Of a DNA stretch of 64,000 bases, positions 1 through 14,000 are shown one piece after another. Within the stretch, counting starts at the first letter, position 1. Every line of letters starts with the position of its first letter. A program made the position numbers and the translations under genes. Location of the stretch: assembly GCA_036971475.1 (NCBI GenBank), contig JBAIZL010000001.1, positions 75,635,771 through 75,699,770 on the forward strand. Reading direction: 5' to 3'. The notes below the pieces were generated by a model. That model did no database searches, was not told where the DNA came from, and was given only the letters and a program-made list of their open reading frames with translations. The stretch is from Prosapia bicincta (Eukaryota; Arthropoda; Insecta; Hemiptera; Cercopidae).

Positions 1-95
1 TTTGTAATAAGACCCTCTGATGATGATGACACGGTCATTGAAATGTAGATAAGGGTTTAATCTTAAGTAACTTGTTTCATTTGTTATTTTTGATT
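1..95 (+). mobile_element. PLE lineage H tail fragment
   Basis: Hammerhead plus the downstream AAGGGTTTAATC tail shared with the lineage H copies at 14.5 and 22.7 kb. It lies in the intron just before the first visible TTC30 exon. Confidence 0.5.
10..58 (+). ncRNA. Hammerhead ribozyme, PLE lineage H, canonical core
   Basis: Helix I is 7 bp (AGACCCT with AGGGTTT at 52-58). Core CTGATGA is at 17-23, followed by one extra T. Helix II is GATGAC with GTCATT, then GAAA at 40-43. Helix III is a short hairpin (43-50), and predicted cleavage is after A51. All catalytic-core bases are canonical. This is the best-preserved ribozyme in the window. Confidence 0.75.
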
Positions 96-262
96 ATTTT
101 TGTGGTATTGGGGTTCTTTCCAATATTTTCATTGATTTAGCACTATTTTGTGTATTTTACAGCATCAAAATAAAAATTTAAACAGATTCTCCGAATCTGA
201 TTTCTTCTTCATTGAAATATGTTTTTAGAAGTATAGTTGTAAAGTTATGGCTGTTGTTTAAG

Positions 263-388
263 GTTACAAAACTGAAAGCCGCAATAAAATATGGAGAAGA
301 AGATTTAGTAAGTGCAAAGATATTAATGGAAAGCAGCCCTGAAGATGACCCAGACACAGAAATAAACCATGGTTGTCTTCTTTATAAA
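263..388 (+). CDS. TTC30: TTC30 exon (first visible)
   Basis: Acceptor AAG at 260-262, donor GTAAGC at 389. Encodes VTKLKAAIKYGEEDL through GCLLYK in phase 0 at both ends, 42 codons. It matches the end of the N-terminal TPR block of the family. Sequence just upstream in the same frame is non-coding intron. Confidence 0.93.
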
Positions 389-1960
389 GTAAGCTATTGA
401 AAAAATTTAGTCTATCCACTACGTTATTCATTTACTTTTCAACTTTTAAAGTCTTTAGTGGTGTTATTAAACAATATTCAGTAAAATGTCATGAGAATAT
501 TTTGAATGTAGTTGTTTTCACTACATTCATTAAAGAATGGTGGTAGTTTAAAACAACATAAACTAGTATTATTAAAATAAACAGAATATTGGCTTATAGG
601 AGTTGTAATTACTTGAATTATTTTAATCAAATACAATTTGACTTTTATTTGTTAACAGGAAGGTCGTTATGAAGAAGCTCTGCAAAAGTTCACAACATCA
701 CTTCTTGTTCTTGGCTATAATCCACACCTCTCATACAATGTTGCATTGTGTTATTATAGATTGAAAGAATATGCCCCAGCACTGAAACATATTGGTAAGC
801 TTCTTCATGGTTGAACATAATATCACGAATTTAGATTTTAAAAATATCACTGTAAGTATATATAATGGATTTGATGGTAAAGTTTGTACTTAAAATAAAT
901 TATTCATGTTACAAGTGCAATAAATGATGTGAGATCAATTCCCAGGAATTTTAATCAATAGAGAAATGCATACAAACAAATAGCATTTGTAAAGAGAGTT
1001 GTGAAAAAATTTGAAGCTCAAATACATATTGTTTTGGCACAGAGACATCTTTTGCATTGTTCTAATATAACTGGAATATCTTGTTCAAGATACCTAAAGT
1101 TATTACCTTGATGATTTTCAGTTATAGGAGTTAGTATAAAATGATCTCTAGCTTGAACTTCAATGACTAAGTCAAAACAATGCTTTCTAATGAAAGAACT
1201 GGCATAGATCTCCATCATTTATCAAAATATTCTTTTAATTTCAGCTATTGTTTTTCTTTAAATTGAAACAAACGTAATAGAAATTTTCTGCTCTTGATTT
1301 AAAACGTTTTTGAAAGTAGTAGACTATGTAATACACTCATAAATAATTTGCTCTCATTAATATGTTTTTCCTGACGCATTGCCTTGGCACTGATTTTCAG
1401 AATCTATTAAGGTATGAAATTAAAACTTGCATTTTTTGTGTTGTATATCGAGCTTTTTTGTATAAAAAAGTGTAATTTATTAAATTAAGGTAAGCAAAAA
1501 GCAGACTTATTCACAGAACATTTAGCAGACATATTTCAGACCGACATACTGATTAACGAATTGGGTGATAGTATCAATATAATGTCAGAAGAAATATCCC
1601 TGACAACTACAAAGGAAGTGGATTGAGAAATTCGGATGAATCTTAATTCCAAAAATGCCCCACAATTTGATATCATCACCAGACAAATACTCCCAAGCCG
1701 GACATTTTAAAAGAGCTTCAAAGAAAAGGAGTAGTCATGCTTACTTATCTTATTAATGCAGCATCTAGACTCTAATGTGTACCAGATATTTGGAAGGTAG
1801 CAGAAGTTGTAATGTTACCAAAGCCAGGAAAATTGCCTAATGATACCAAGTCACATAGAGCGATGTCGCTGTTTCCTACAATCTCAAAGCTATCCAACCA
1901 CCCCAGAAATGACCATAGTAATGTTTGTAGGTAACACAGCATTATTAGCAACTGACAAAG

Positions 1961-2048
<88 letters not shown>

Positions 2049-5000
2049 TTGATATTTAACGTTATCCATTGTTTTTCCGTTGCACTGACTTTATGAAGTT
2101 AATATATTACTATGTAAGTAATTTTATCCACCATTAAGTGCAATAATTTTACCTTGAGTGATGAGGCACCTTTCGGTCAATTGACCATTGTCGAATCACT
2201 GATGTTTTTCTGTTGTGTCACAACGGTCAATTGACCGAAAGGTGCCTCATCACTCAAGGTAAAATTATTGCACTTAATGGTGGATAAAATTACTTACATA
2301 GTAATATATTAACTTCATATATATATATATATATAACTTTTCAACACTGTTTTCTTATATTCACTGTATACAACACTGTACTTAACTGAATGAAGTGAAG
2401 TCAGTCAACTTAAACTTTGCACATCAAATTTACAAATTAGGCTAAACTAAGAATGAGACACCACATCAAGGAAAAGAAGGAGAAATTAAATATCAAATAT
2501 CGTAAGCACTATTGGCTATTAGGTAGAAACTCAAACCTCTCATTCATAAATAAAATAAAAATCTACAATCAGATTTTGAAACCACTTTGGCACTATGGAG
2601 GTCAACTGTGGTGAGTGCAAAGGAATCTAATGTAGAAACTCTTCAGATGTTCCAAAATAAGGTCCTGAGAAATATCATTAGTGCCTCTCAGTAAGTAAAA
2701 AATCAAGATATTCCAAGATAACTGAGATCTGAATATCCCAACCATAACAGAAGAAATAAAGAAGATGCAAAAAAATATGAAAAGAGACTTCACCTTCATC
2801 CAAGTCCAGTGCCTCTTCAACTACTCGATAACCAGTACATGGTTAGAAGATTGAAGAGAACCAAACCATTTGAGTTAGTGTAGTGTAATGTTGTGCTGTG
2901 CTAGTTCTAATATATGTAATTGACAATGTCCAGAAAAGAACTAAAGAGTTAATGGGCACTTTAGTTATATAAGTATTTAAGGTAAGAAAATGCACGAAAG
3001 TTAATGGTTAGTCTATTAGAATTAAAACAAACAAAAAATTGCAGTTCTTGTATTGTACATCTTGAGGATTTTATATAAATTACACTTTCTTTATACTAAC
3101 TTTGCAAAAAAGCACTACTTACTGATTTATTCAGCAGACGTGTTTTACACTAGGTCAGCCCATTATTCAATGCCGTGAATCACTGACAAGACTGTAGCTT
3201 AGGTGTGTTGTGTTGGTGTAAGTCTGTGGTGTTTTATTGTTCATAGAGTAGTTGTTAATTGTGCTCAAATATAGTATTTGATTGTGAGTGTGTTTTGTCA
3301 TTTAGAATGTGTTGTTGATAGTATTTATCATGTTTGTATATCTCGTAGTTTTCTACTGTGTTAAGTTTGTTGCTTTTTTCATGTAGTATAGGATTTTTAG
3401 ATTGGTGTCTATGTCAGTCTGTGAGTGTAGTGTGTTTTGTATTTATGTGACAAAATTTTATTTGGGTTGTGTCTATTTTATGTTTTATGTGTTCGTTGTA
3501 TCTTGTGGTAAGTGTTCTCCCTGTTTGTCCTATGTAAAAGCTGGGAGAGTTATTGCATGTAATCTTGTATACACCTGCCCTGTCATGTTTATCCTGGTGT
3601 GTTTTTGAACTGAGTTGATGCTTTTTAAATGTGTTGGATGTTGTGAATTCTACTTTGTATTTAAACTAATTTTACACTACTTAACTAAGTGAATACGTAA
3701 TTGCTTACTTGCTGACGCGTTTGAAAACGATCGTTCCTTTTTCGAAGCTAACCTTCCGTAGAAGGAACAATCGTTTTGAAACGCATCAGCAAGTAAGCAA
3801 TTACGTATTCACTTAGTTAAGTAGTGTAAAATTAGTTTAATCAGTGAATTCAAGATGATTACATCAAGAAACTTCTTTTGTATTTAAGTTTGCAGAACAA
3901 GGAATCTATTTTTTGTGATGTATTGTCATAATATGTAAGTGTTATGTATTGCAGTAAGGCAAGAAGAGAGAAAAACAAACTTTCAATCCATCTGAAAAAT
4001 TTTATTTTACCCTCTTAAAGATTTAAAAAAACCTATTGAATTGATTAAAAAAGATAAATCATTTACTTTAAAGATTAATTTTGAATATTTCTATAATTGA
4101 ATTATTATGGAACTATTTTCAAAGGCAGCCTACTGCTCAGTGGCGGCTCCTGCCCAATTACATTGGTGGGACTCATGACAAGGGGTCTAGCCAGATTTAC
4201 AAGGTGCGGAGAGAATTTTGAAATTTGATACCCATTTAACTCGTTTTACATTCTAAGCACCTACAACTTTTATTAAGTTATACTTATTGATTAATATATT
4301 AACATTGATATAACTAATAGACGTATTACGGTGTGATTTACAAAATGTTGCTAGGTTGGGTAGTTAAGTGATTGCCTATGCTAAAGCGTCGAGTACTCAA
4401 CGAGTAGTGTGAATCAAGTTTTACTTTTAAAAGTATATTAGGCCACTGTGTATGCGCATTAAAGTATCTATAAATGGAAACATTTTGAGAACATTACAAA
4501 TAAGCCTACAGTGCTGCTTCCTAAATCATATAGAATTGTAGTAGCAGCACTGATTAGTCATTTCTCAGCGCATGCGCATGACTACGGGACTCCATCCCAG
4601 GCCACCCGTAACACGCGCGTTGAGTGACGTTACAGCACGGTTTTGGCTGTTTCAGCTTATTCCACGCACACTCAATGCACTAGTCTGGGGCTCTCTGCTG
4701 TGAGCCCCGCGCGGAGCTTGCGGCTAATTTCGTGCGTCAACTGCTAAATATTTTATGGTTTTAACATTGCTTAAATAATTCTAAGCTCTTCTTAACCTAA
4801 TTTAAGACAAATGAATATTAATTAAAAATTAATTTTTGTAATTGGAAGGGCTGCACCCCAGAGCCCTTATGGACAAACCGCCACTGCTACTGCTGTGAGT
4901 TGTAGGAACCAGCAAAGAAATCACATATAGATAAGATTCAAGAGATTGTGCCAGCAACCCTTTACTTTTACCTTGGCTGTGTAAGAATAACACCGATAGT

Positions 5001-8000
5001 GTTTATAGAAATAGAATTCAGTGTAGAATAATTTAACTGGTCATGAGAGGACAAGTGAGGACTAAATCTTTATAAGTATATAGTATACTTTGCCACTTAT
5101 TTATTGCCAGCCACTACACAAATTAAGTCCCAATTCAGCAAAGTTTTATTCTTTTATCTAGCAAAATTATTGAAAACAGTGTAAATACCACCTACATTTT
5201 ACGAACTAATCAGTATCTGACTAGAAATTACTACTGTTGCGGCTCATCCACACAAAATCAACAAAAAATGCCACTTAGATATATTCAGATTCAAGTCAGT
5301 GTAAATGAATAATTAGATGTCATCAATATTTATGAACTTCTCAAAATGGAAATTGAAAGATTTGAAACTTGATTCTAAAATCAAATTAATGATGAACAGA
5401 CCTACTAGAAATATCCTTCTTGGATATCAAGCTGTTAGCCATTAAGGCTACACTAATAAGGTACCATATCATTGATCACAAGCAAATCTTGTTTTGCTGA
5501 CGCCAAATTAGCAATGAAGACCAGTGGCGGTTTGTCTAAAAGGGCTCTGGGGTGCAGCCCTCCCAATTACAAAAATTAATTTTTAATTAATATTCATTTG
5601 TCTTAAATTAGGTTAAGAAGAGCATAGAATTATTTAAGAAATGTTAAAACCATAAAATATTTAGCAGTTGAAGCATGAAATAAGCCGCAAGCTCCGCGCG
5701 GGCTCACAGCAGAGAGCCCCAGACTAGTGCATTGAGTGTGCGTGGAATAAGCTGAAACAGCCAAAACCGTGCTGTAACGTCACTCAACGCGCGTGTTACG
5801 GGTGGCCTGGGATGGAGTCCCGTAGTCATGCGCATGCATTGAGAAATGACTAATCAGTGCTGCTACTACAATTCTATATGATTTAGGAAGCAGCATTGTA
5901 GGCTTATTTGTAATGTTCTCACAATGTTTCCATTTTTAGATCCTGTGATGCACATACACAGTGGCCTAATATACTTTTAAAAGTAAAACTTGATTCACAC
6001 TACTTGTTGAGTACTCGACGCTTTAGTATAGGCAATCACTTAACTACCCAACCTAGCAACATTTCGTAAATCACACCGTAATATGTCTATTAGTTATAGC
6101 AATGTTAATATATTAATCAATAAGTATAACTTAATAAAAGTTGTAGTTGCTTAGAATGTAAAACGAGCTAAATGGGTATCAAATTTCAAAATTCTCTCTA
6201 CACCTCGTAAATCTGGGGAGACCCCTTGTCATGAGCCCCACCAATGTAATTGGGCAGGAGCTGCCACTGATGGAGACTATCAAAGTGTGAAACATGTTTA
6301 TTTCTTTCATATTATTGAAAAAGAACCTCCAATTCATCCAACTAGACTTGGAAAAATAATCACCTTTGAGTGGGTTTTAACACACTGCGGGGAAGATTGT
6401 AACAAAATAGTGGACAGAAATAAAAAAAAACATCCACAAGAGACCTAACAAATTCTTGAATTTTGTAGTCCATTACGTTCGGTGAATCTTAATTAATCAC
6501 TTTAACAATAGTTTATGACTATCCAAACTTCTAAATTTTGTAAATTTGTGAAAACTTACTGAGACAGAAAATTTTCAATCGCTATGTGGTGATCTTCATC
6601 AGTGTCTTCTGCTTGGAGATGTCGGGTCAAGCGGTGACGGTTTTAAAGGTCGGTTTTCGATAGTATCAAAGAGTATGTGTGATTTGTATTGTGTTTGTTT
6701 GTTTAATATGTTTGTACTTTGTGATTAATTACCTAACAAATTGTTAGACATTTTATTTGCTGAAGTTCAAGAGCAAAGGAGAGAGAGAATTATGAATATT
6801 GTGCATCAACAAGTTGAGCATATGCTCATGGGTCACAGTCTATATGAATTGCAATCTGTGCCAGCTGACATTTACAAAAGTCATTGCATGCCCCAGAAAT
6901 ATTTTTTTGCAAAGGTATGTACAGGCATATAATCTGTCAATAATATCTGTATAGATTTGGTCTCACCGTGTGAGTTGTGAGGGGATTGTGATGGCATACT
7001 TTTTTTTTAATTTCACATCTCTGATTCCAGTAAGCCTCAATATAAGGAAAATAGTGTTGGGATGCCAGGGAAGGCTAATATAATAAAAGATCTAACCTCT
7101 GGATAAGCTGATATAACATGAACATCTGGCTATAACAAAGCTGAATGTCTATAGGAAGGGGTAAATAATAACACCACAAAGTTATGTCATTGCTGGAAAT
7201 ACTATGTAGTTTATCCTATTGCTTTTACTACTATATATATAAACAACCACCAAGCTTATATCCTAGACATTTTTATTACTGGTAGATTCATTTTATACAT
7301 TTTATAAATTTTGTTTATTACTGAAATAAACAGCAACAAAAAGTTATTAAAAAATTTTGTTGCTAAATTTTGTTGTTTTGTAGCTGATATAATAGAGCGG
7401 GGAATCAGAGAACATCCAGAATTGAGTGTTGGTATGGCGACTGAAGGAATAGAAGTTCGTAGTGTTGGTAATACATTAACTCTTCATGAAACTGCCCTTA
7501 TTGAAGCATTCAACCTGAAAGCAGCCATAGAATACCAGCTAAAGAACAGTAAGTTTAAAAGATTTGCAAGTAGGTTTTATTATTTCTGAATTGACAACTT
7601 TATGTTAAATGCTCTAGGTATAAAATTTTAAAATGGGTTTTTGTTTCGTTCTTGTTTTTGTTTCTTCTTTATTTTTATATTCTGCCTATTGTAACGTTAT
7701 ATAGGTAGTGAATAAGATTGACCTTATCAAACCTTATGCTGTTTATAATGTTTGGTCTATTACTTTGTCTGCACTTGATACTCCGACAGAACAACTGAAA
7801 AATGTGAACATGTAAATGAATAGAATAAGTGGAGAAACTGAACTAAAGGTTCAAAAGAGAATGAGAGTGAAATGAACACTCACAAAATATTGTATTTCAG
7901 CAGAAGGAATTAATTTATTCTAAGAAAGAAGAGTAGACAGTAAAAACGAGAAGAATCAATAAACAAATGGAAAATATTGGGAAAGCATTGAAAACTTACA

Positions 8001-11000
8001 AAAATATAAGAAACAGATTAGTGATAGGACAAAAATAAGATGAATAATATTAAGGACACAATACTTAATCACAGAATATTATTTGTGAATGAATATAACA
8101 ATTAATTATCTATTAAGAGTTTCATCTGATTTTTAATGTACTCTTTAACAATCCCCACTTGTACTTACCGTATTTTAAAGGCACTTATAAGACAAACATT
8201 TGACTGGGATTTTTATTTTACTACTAAAATATTTGTTACAAACACACCCTCATTGTCGGTTATAGTTTTGCAAAATATTCATTAAATGTTTAATAAATTA
8301 CTTTGGAAATTTGAAATATCTTTTTTATTATTATTTGTTTAATTAGTTGAAACATTTCTTGGAATTTTTTATTAAATACCTGGAAATAATTTTCTATTCC
8401 AGTTTTACTTGAGCTACCAGTTTTCCACTAAAAACACTTTTTGAACATATATTAGCACAAATTACACTTTTGGTATTACTTGCGACCAGACGTTTGTTAA
8501 CTAATAGTTGTTAATTGTTAACTTACACTTGGAGGAAACGTTTTCGTCTTACGACCTCTTCAGCCTCCAAGTTAACAACTAACAACTATTAGTTAACAAA
8601 TGACTGGTCGCAAGTAATAGCAAAAATGTAATTTGTAATTTACAACCAGCTCGTCATGAACAGCAACAAGATTTCGATATATATTAGTATGTTATACTTG
8701 CCTATAGTAGCACTTACATTTTTCATTATTGAGCATGGCCATTTCAGGAGATGTGTCCCATTGTCAACACATCTGCCAAAATATCCAGTCTCAATAATCA
8801 AAAATGTAAGTGCTATTATAGGCAAGTGTAACATACTACTACATGTTCAAGTGTTTTTAGTAACAAAAATTGTCACTAAACACTTTTAAATGTTTATAAA
8901 CTTGCCTATAGTAGCACTTACTTATGTTTGTTTAGGGCGGCCGTTTCGGGACATGTATCCCATTGTCAACTCAGGCCGTAACTCACTTGAGTTATGTAGA
9001 TACCTTGAGTTATGGTCTAAGTTGACAATGGGACACATCTCCCGAAATGGCCGTCCTCAACAAACACAATTAAGCGCTACTATAGGCAAGTTTATAAACA
9101 TTTAAAAGTGTTTAGTGATAACTAGTAGCTGACGTGAAGATGGAATCAACAAAAAAAAAAAAATTGTCTTTTTAAATTCATTTAAAGGTTTAATATGCTG
9201 GTTTCATAATAAGTACCTCTTTGTAATTTATTTGCTGTGTGGGAAAAGAAGATTCAAAAACCTAAATAATAATGTAATATAAAAGACTGGCACTAAACTA
9301 AAAATTAAAGTAATTTTGTTCAAAACCTACTGAGACCATTTTTTAAAAAATTTTTCTAGGCAATCATTGTCATTTTTCATGAAAGCCATTTATATTACAG
9401 TTTCATTTTGACATATTAATTGAACTTTATGGAAAGCAAAATCAACATAAAAAGATTATTTTAAGAAATTAGTTTGTATTATAAAAATAAGTATAAAATT
9501 AAATATGTATAAATATAAATGTATAATATTTAATTCTAATAATTAATAAACACATTTGCTTTCAAGAGAATAAATCAGCTATGCGTATTGTGTTGTAGTT
9601 GATGCAGCTAAGGAAGCTCTTACAGATATGCCTCCTAGATCTGAAGAAGAACTGGATGCAGTAACTCTCCACAATCAAGCATTGATGAATATGGAAACAA
9701 AACCTTCAGAGGGTTTTGAAAAGTTACAATTCCTGTTGCAACAAAATCCATTTCCCCCAGAAACTTTGGGCAACTTGCTGTTATTGTACTGCAAGTTTCA
9801 ATATTATGACTTGGCAGCTGATGTGTTGGCTGAGAACACACATTTGACCTACAAATACCTGTCTCCAGTAAGTGGCTAATTATATCTTTGACAGATAATA
9901 AGTGTGTTTGTGCTTTAACTAATTACACCTTGGAAAGTCAGGTTGGGTTTCTTTAGAGATGCTTTTCTAAATTGACTTAATTTTGAACTAAAAACACTTG
10001 TAAATATGTTACACTTACCTATAGTAGAACTTACTTTTATAGTTTTTTAGAACGACCCTTTTGTCCTGAGAGAATTACGGTCTGAGTTGACAATGGGACA
10101 CATGTCCCGAAATGGAAATAACAACAACTATAGAAGTAAGTGCTACTATAGGCAAGTATAATATATTTCTAAGTGTTTTTATTTAAAAACTAGTAGCTGA
10201 TATGAAGATGGAATAAATTAATATTTAATTTCTTATTTGTTGATTCCATCTTCACGTGAGCTACTAGTTTTCACTAAAACACTTGTAAATATTTTACAAA
10301 CTTGCCTATAGTAGCACTTAATTATATTTGTAAGGGCGGCCGTTTCGTGAGATGTGTCCTATTTTCAATTCAGACCGTAACTGATCTCAAGGTTTTCATA
10401 GGTTAGGATATTAGGGTGGGGTTGGGATATTATGGGGGAGGGTGTACTTAGCATTAGGACTTATGATGTCAAAAAGTGTGTATAAATGCACTAACAAACA
10501 ATAGTTAACAATCAAACTTGTTAAGTGCTTGTCAAGTCCACAAAACATGACTACATAGACATAGCATCCAACCTACAAATCCTTCATAAACAACACAGAA
10601 ATAACCGACGTTACACAACCAAACAATACGAAATATACAAACATTTCAAACTACACCATACAAACATACTCAACACAAAATTACATTATAACTCACACAC
10701 ACACTTTTTAACATCATAACTTCTAACGCTCACAATGTACACCCACACCCCCACCATAATATCCCACCCCACCCTAACCTACAAAAACCTTGAGATTAGT
10801 TACGGTCTGAGTTGACAATGGGATACATCTCCTGAAACGGCCGTCCTTAACAAATATAAGTAAGTGCTACTATAGGCAAGTTTGTAAAATATTTACAAGT
10901 AATTTTATTTCTGTTAAAAATTCTGTTTAATTCATAATTTAATTGTGAAATCAGAGATGAAAGTTTCTTATGGCCCAATATCAGGCAGAAATTTCAATAT

Positions 11001-14000
11001 CTAAAGAAGGAAGATATACTCATTGACGTTGATCAAGGAATATATACTTCAGACTAATTATATATAGAGTTATTTAAGTTGTTAAAAAATTAACTCCATA
11101 TGAAAAATCTTTACTACAAGTGTAGTACTATATATACTTTATAAGTAAGCTTATAAGTATACTTACAAATACTTTATAAGTAAGTATATTCTTACAAATA
11201 CAGTTTTAAACCAAAATTTAAACCTAATTTATGAAACAAATTATTAAATTTGAGTAAACAGTAATTATGGTGATGTTTAGTTCATGCTATAAATATGGGA
11301 AAACCACCTTCATATCCAATATTAAATTATGTACTCCCACTTCTGTAAATATTTAATTCAGGGCTATTGAGTCAAGAATACATGACCGGTTACAAAAAAA
11401 CAGGACTTTCTTAGTGGATTCCTGGAGCATAGTATCCAGCCAGAATCAATTGCTCCATTTAATAATGAGTATAACAAGGACAGACAGAGGGACCAGAAGG
11501 AATCAAGTTTTCTCCAAAAGTCATTGATACACTTTAATACCTATAAAAAAGATCATAATATACGAGTTCCAATTGGCTACCTTACTGCGGAAAATGCTGG
11601 TTTATTTTCATGATTCTCCTATTTCCCCAGGCATGTTGTGCAAGAAAAAAAAGATTTAATGGTGTGCTTCTTCACTGACCACGTTAGCAATTGTGGTGAT
11701 ACATAGTATGGTTTAATGTTGAGAAAACAAATTGCATATTTGACAGTATGGTAACTAGACATCTAATAGCTAAGGTGAATTATTTGTATGTATAATCAAT
11801 ATAAAAATAAACAAATTAAAAGCTGAAAGTTCTCATTAAACATTATATAGACATGAACAATGCTTTATTGTTTTAACTTAGTTGCATTAGAAAAGTACTA
11901 ATCTTTAATTTTCTTTGTTCGTAGTATTTGTATAGCTTCTTGGATGCTTTAATTACGCAGCAGTCATCCCCTGAAGAAGCTTATCGTAAATTTGATGAAA
12001 TTGCATCTCGACACACTGAAATACTTCGTAAGATGACCAAACGTGTACAAGAAGCAAGGGAATCACATGATGATGTGGTAATGAAGAAGGCAGTTTCAGA
12101 GTATGAAGACACTTTGGAAAAGTAATGGCTCAATATGAATGCATATTTGGTTCATTTTTGACCTGGAATTACCACTTTTATAGTAGCAACCTTTATGTAC
12201 ATGTGTGCTAATATTTTAAGAGTGTTTCTTCTTTTAAACTTTAACAGTATTTCTATCTATAACACTCTTGTGTGACACAAGAGGAAACCATTGTTAATAA
12301 TTACTTGCTTCAATATACTAACATTCCTTTATTTCTATCATTCAGTGAAATCTGGTGATTTCAGTAGAGTGTCAGCTTTGTGAAGCAAGTAAGTTCTAAA
12401 GTATTCACTTAGTTACGCAATAATTACTTATATTAACTTAAATTAAAACTACAGACAGGGAAAAGAAATACATCACAATACCATACATAGACAAAACATC
12501 AAATAAAATAAACCACAAATTTCAAGAAACAGGATACAAAATCGCATACAAAACTAATAACAATTTATAATACAAAATACAACACAACACCAACAACAAA
12601 GATACACTACAAGCACCAGGCGTATACAAACTAAACTATGACATATGGAACCAATTCTACATTAGGCAAACGGGTCGCAGCTTTAAACAAAGAGTCGAGG
12701 AACACAAACAGAACACCAAATCAGCATTTTACAATCACATAAAAGAAACAGGACACAAATACACAGACATTTACCTAGAAATCTTACACATCAACAAAAA
12801 AGGACCACATCTCAACACACTAGAACCATATGAAATTTACAAACACACAAATACACAAAATACAAACCTATTAAACGAACAAATACAATACAAATCATAC
12901 ATACTGTTTGATACTATCGAAAACCTGCCTTCAAAACAGTCACCACTTAACCTAACAACTCCAAGCAGGGCATTGATGAAGATCGCCACATAGCGATCAA
13001 AAACGTTCTGTCTCAGTAAGTTTTCATAAAATTAGAAAATTTATAGTTCGGATAGTCATAAACTAATGTTAAATGGATTATTTAAGATTCACTGAGCATA
13101 ATGGACTACAAAATTCAAGAATTACTTATAGTTTAACCAGTGAATTAAAGATGATTACAACAAACAACTTTATCAATCAAGCATTTTTCTCATATTATTT
13201 TGTAACATAATCAATCCTATACATTTAGTTCTTTCAGTATTAGGAGCTGGTGGTTCCAAAAAAGGAGGTTTTAAGGCACATTTATCCAGCGTTCTCTCTT
13301 ACTCTTAATGGTTGTATTCTGCATAAGAGTTAGGCTAGCTTGTTATTCTTTATCAACTAGTATTTTATTACTATAATTAAAAAGAACTTAACTAAGTGAA
13401 TACGTAATGGCTTACTTGCTGAAGCATTTCAAAACATTTGTTGCTTTTACGAAGCTAAACCTCTACTAGCGTAATCGTGTTAAGTATAAAGGCTGTAACG
13501 GGATGGATTTATGACTGTGGAAGGGGTGGGTTATTTTGGTTGTGTGCCATGTAATGGAAAAGGCTGTTGGCTTCAAAATGTGTGTGATCATTCAATATGT
13601 TTTCCTTATCTGTTGTGTAGTGTTTGTATATCTCATATTTGTCTAAAGTTGTTAGTTTTTTACTTTGTTTTATTATGTAGAGAACGTTAAAATTAGTATG
13701 TATGTCCGTGTGTGTTTGTTGCGAGTTTCTTAGGTGTTTTGTGTAGCTGGATTTTGGGTTTTTGGGTTTCTTTGGGTAATGTGTTCTTCGAAGCGTGTAT
13801 AGAATGACTTACCACTTTGGCCGATGTAATAGCTGAGACAATTGTTACATGTTAGTTTGTAAATACCTGAGAGTTTGTATGTTTTTGGAAAGGTTGTCTT
13901 AAAAATATGCTGTCTTAAAGTGATTGTCATTTTGTAAAATATTTGGTATTGAAGTTTTTTGAGTTATAGAGAATATTTTGTGTATGTTTTTGTTGTGGTA

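Larger units (their letters stand above)
1486..2883 (+). mobile_element. Jockey-clade non-LTR retrotransposon remnant
   Basis: Plus-strand conceptual translation gives TEHLADIFQTDILINELGD, then VPDIWKVAEVVMLPKPGKL (RT domain), followed by an internal deletion to a decayed YADD box (FVGNTALLATDKE). After an interruption at 1962-2335 by (TA)n and a PLE dimer it resumes with KIYNQILKPLWHYG and ends KRTKPFELV, stop at 2881-2883. These motifs are typical of Jockey elements in arthropods. Several stops and frameshifts show that it is dead. Confidence 0.75.

Noticed and set aside
1840..2052. ORF running into a tyrosine-isoleucine repeat
   Set aside because: It is decayed Jockey RT sequence read through a (TA)n tract; the same applies to the other YIYI-type ORFs at 31482, 49150, 49209, 49944, 60457 and 63723.
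2046..2330. CRISPR-like or tandem repeat array
   Set aside because: The repeats are inverted dimers of PLE tails in a eukaryotic genome, not direct repeats with unique spacers.
3666..3850. Hammerhead ribozyme in lineage C
   Set aside because: A GAAA-like box is present, but there is no CTGANGA-like core and no U-H cleavage dinucleotide in a consistent helix III.
6748..6914. As a constitutive TTC30 exon
   Set aside because: Family alignment passes directly from KHI to ADIIERG, and inclusion would break the frame of the next exon.
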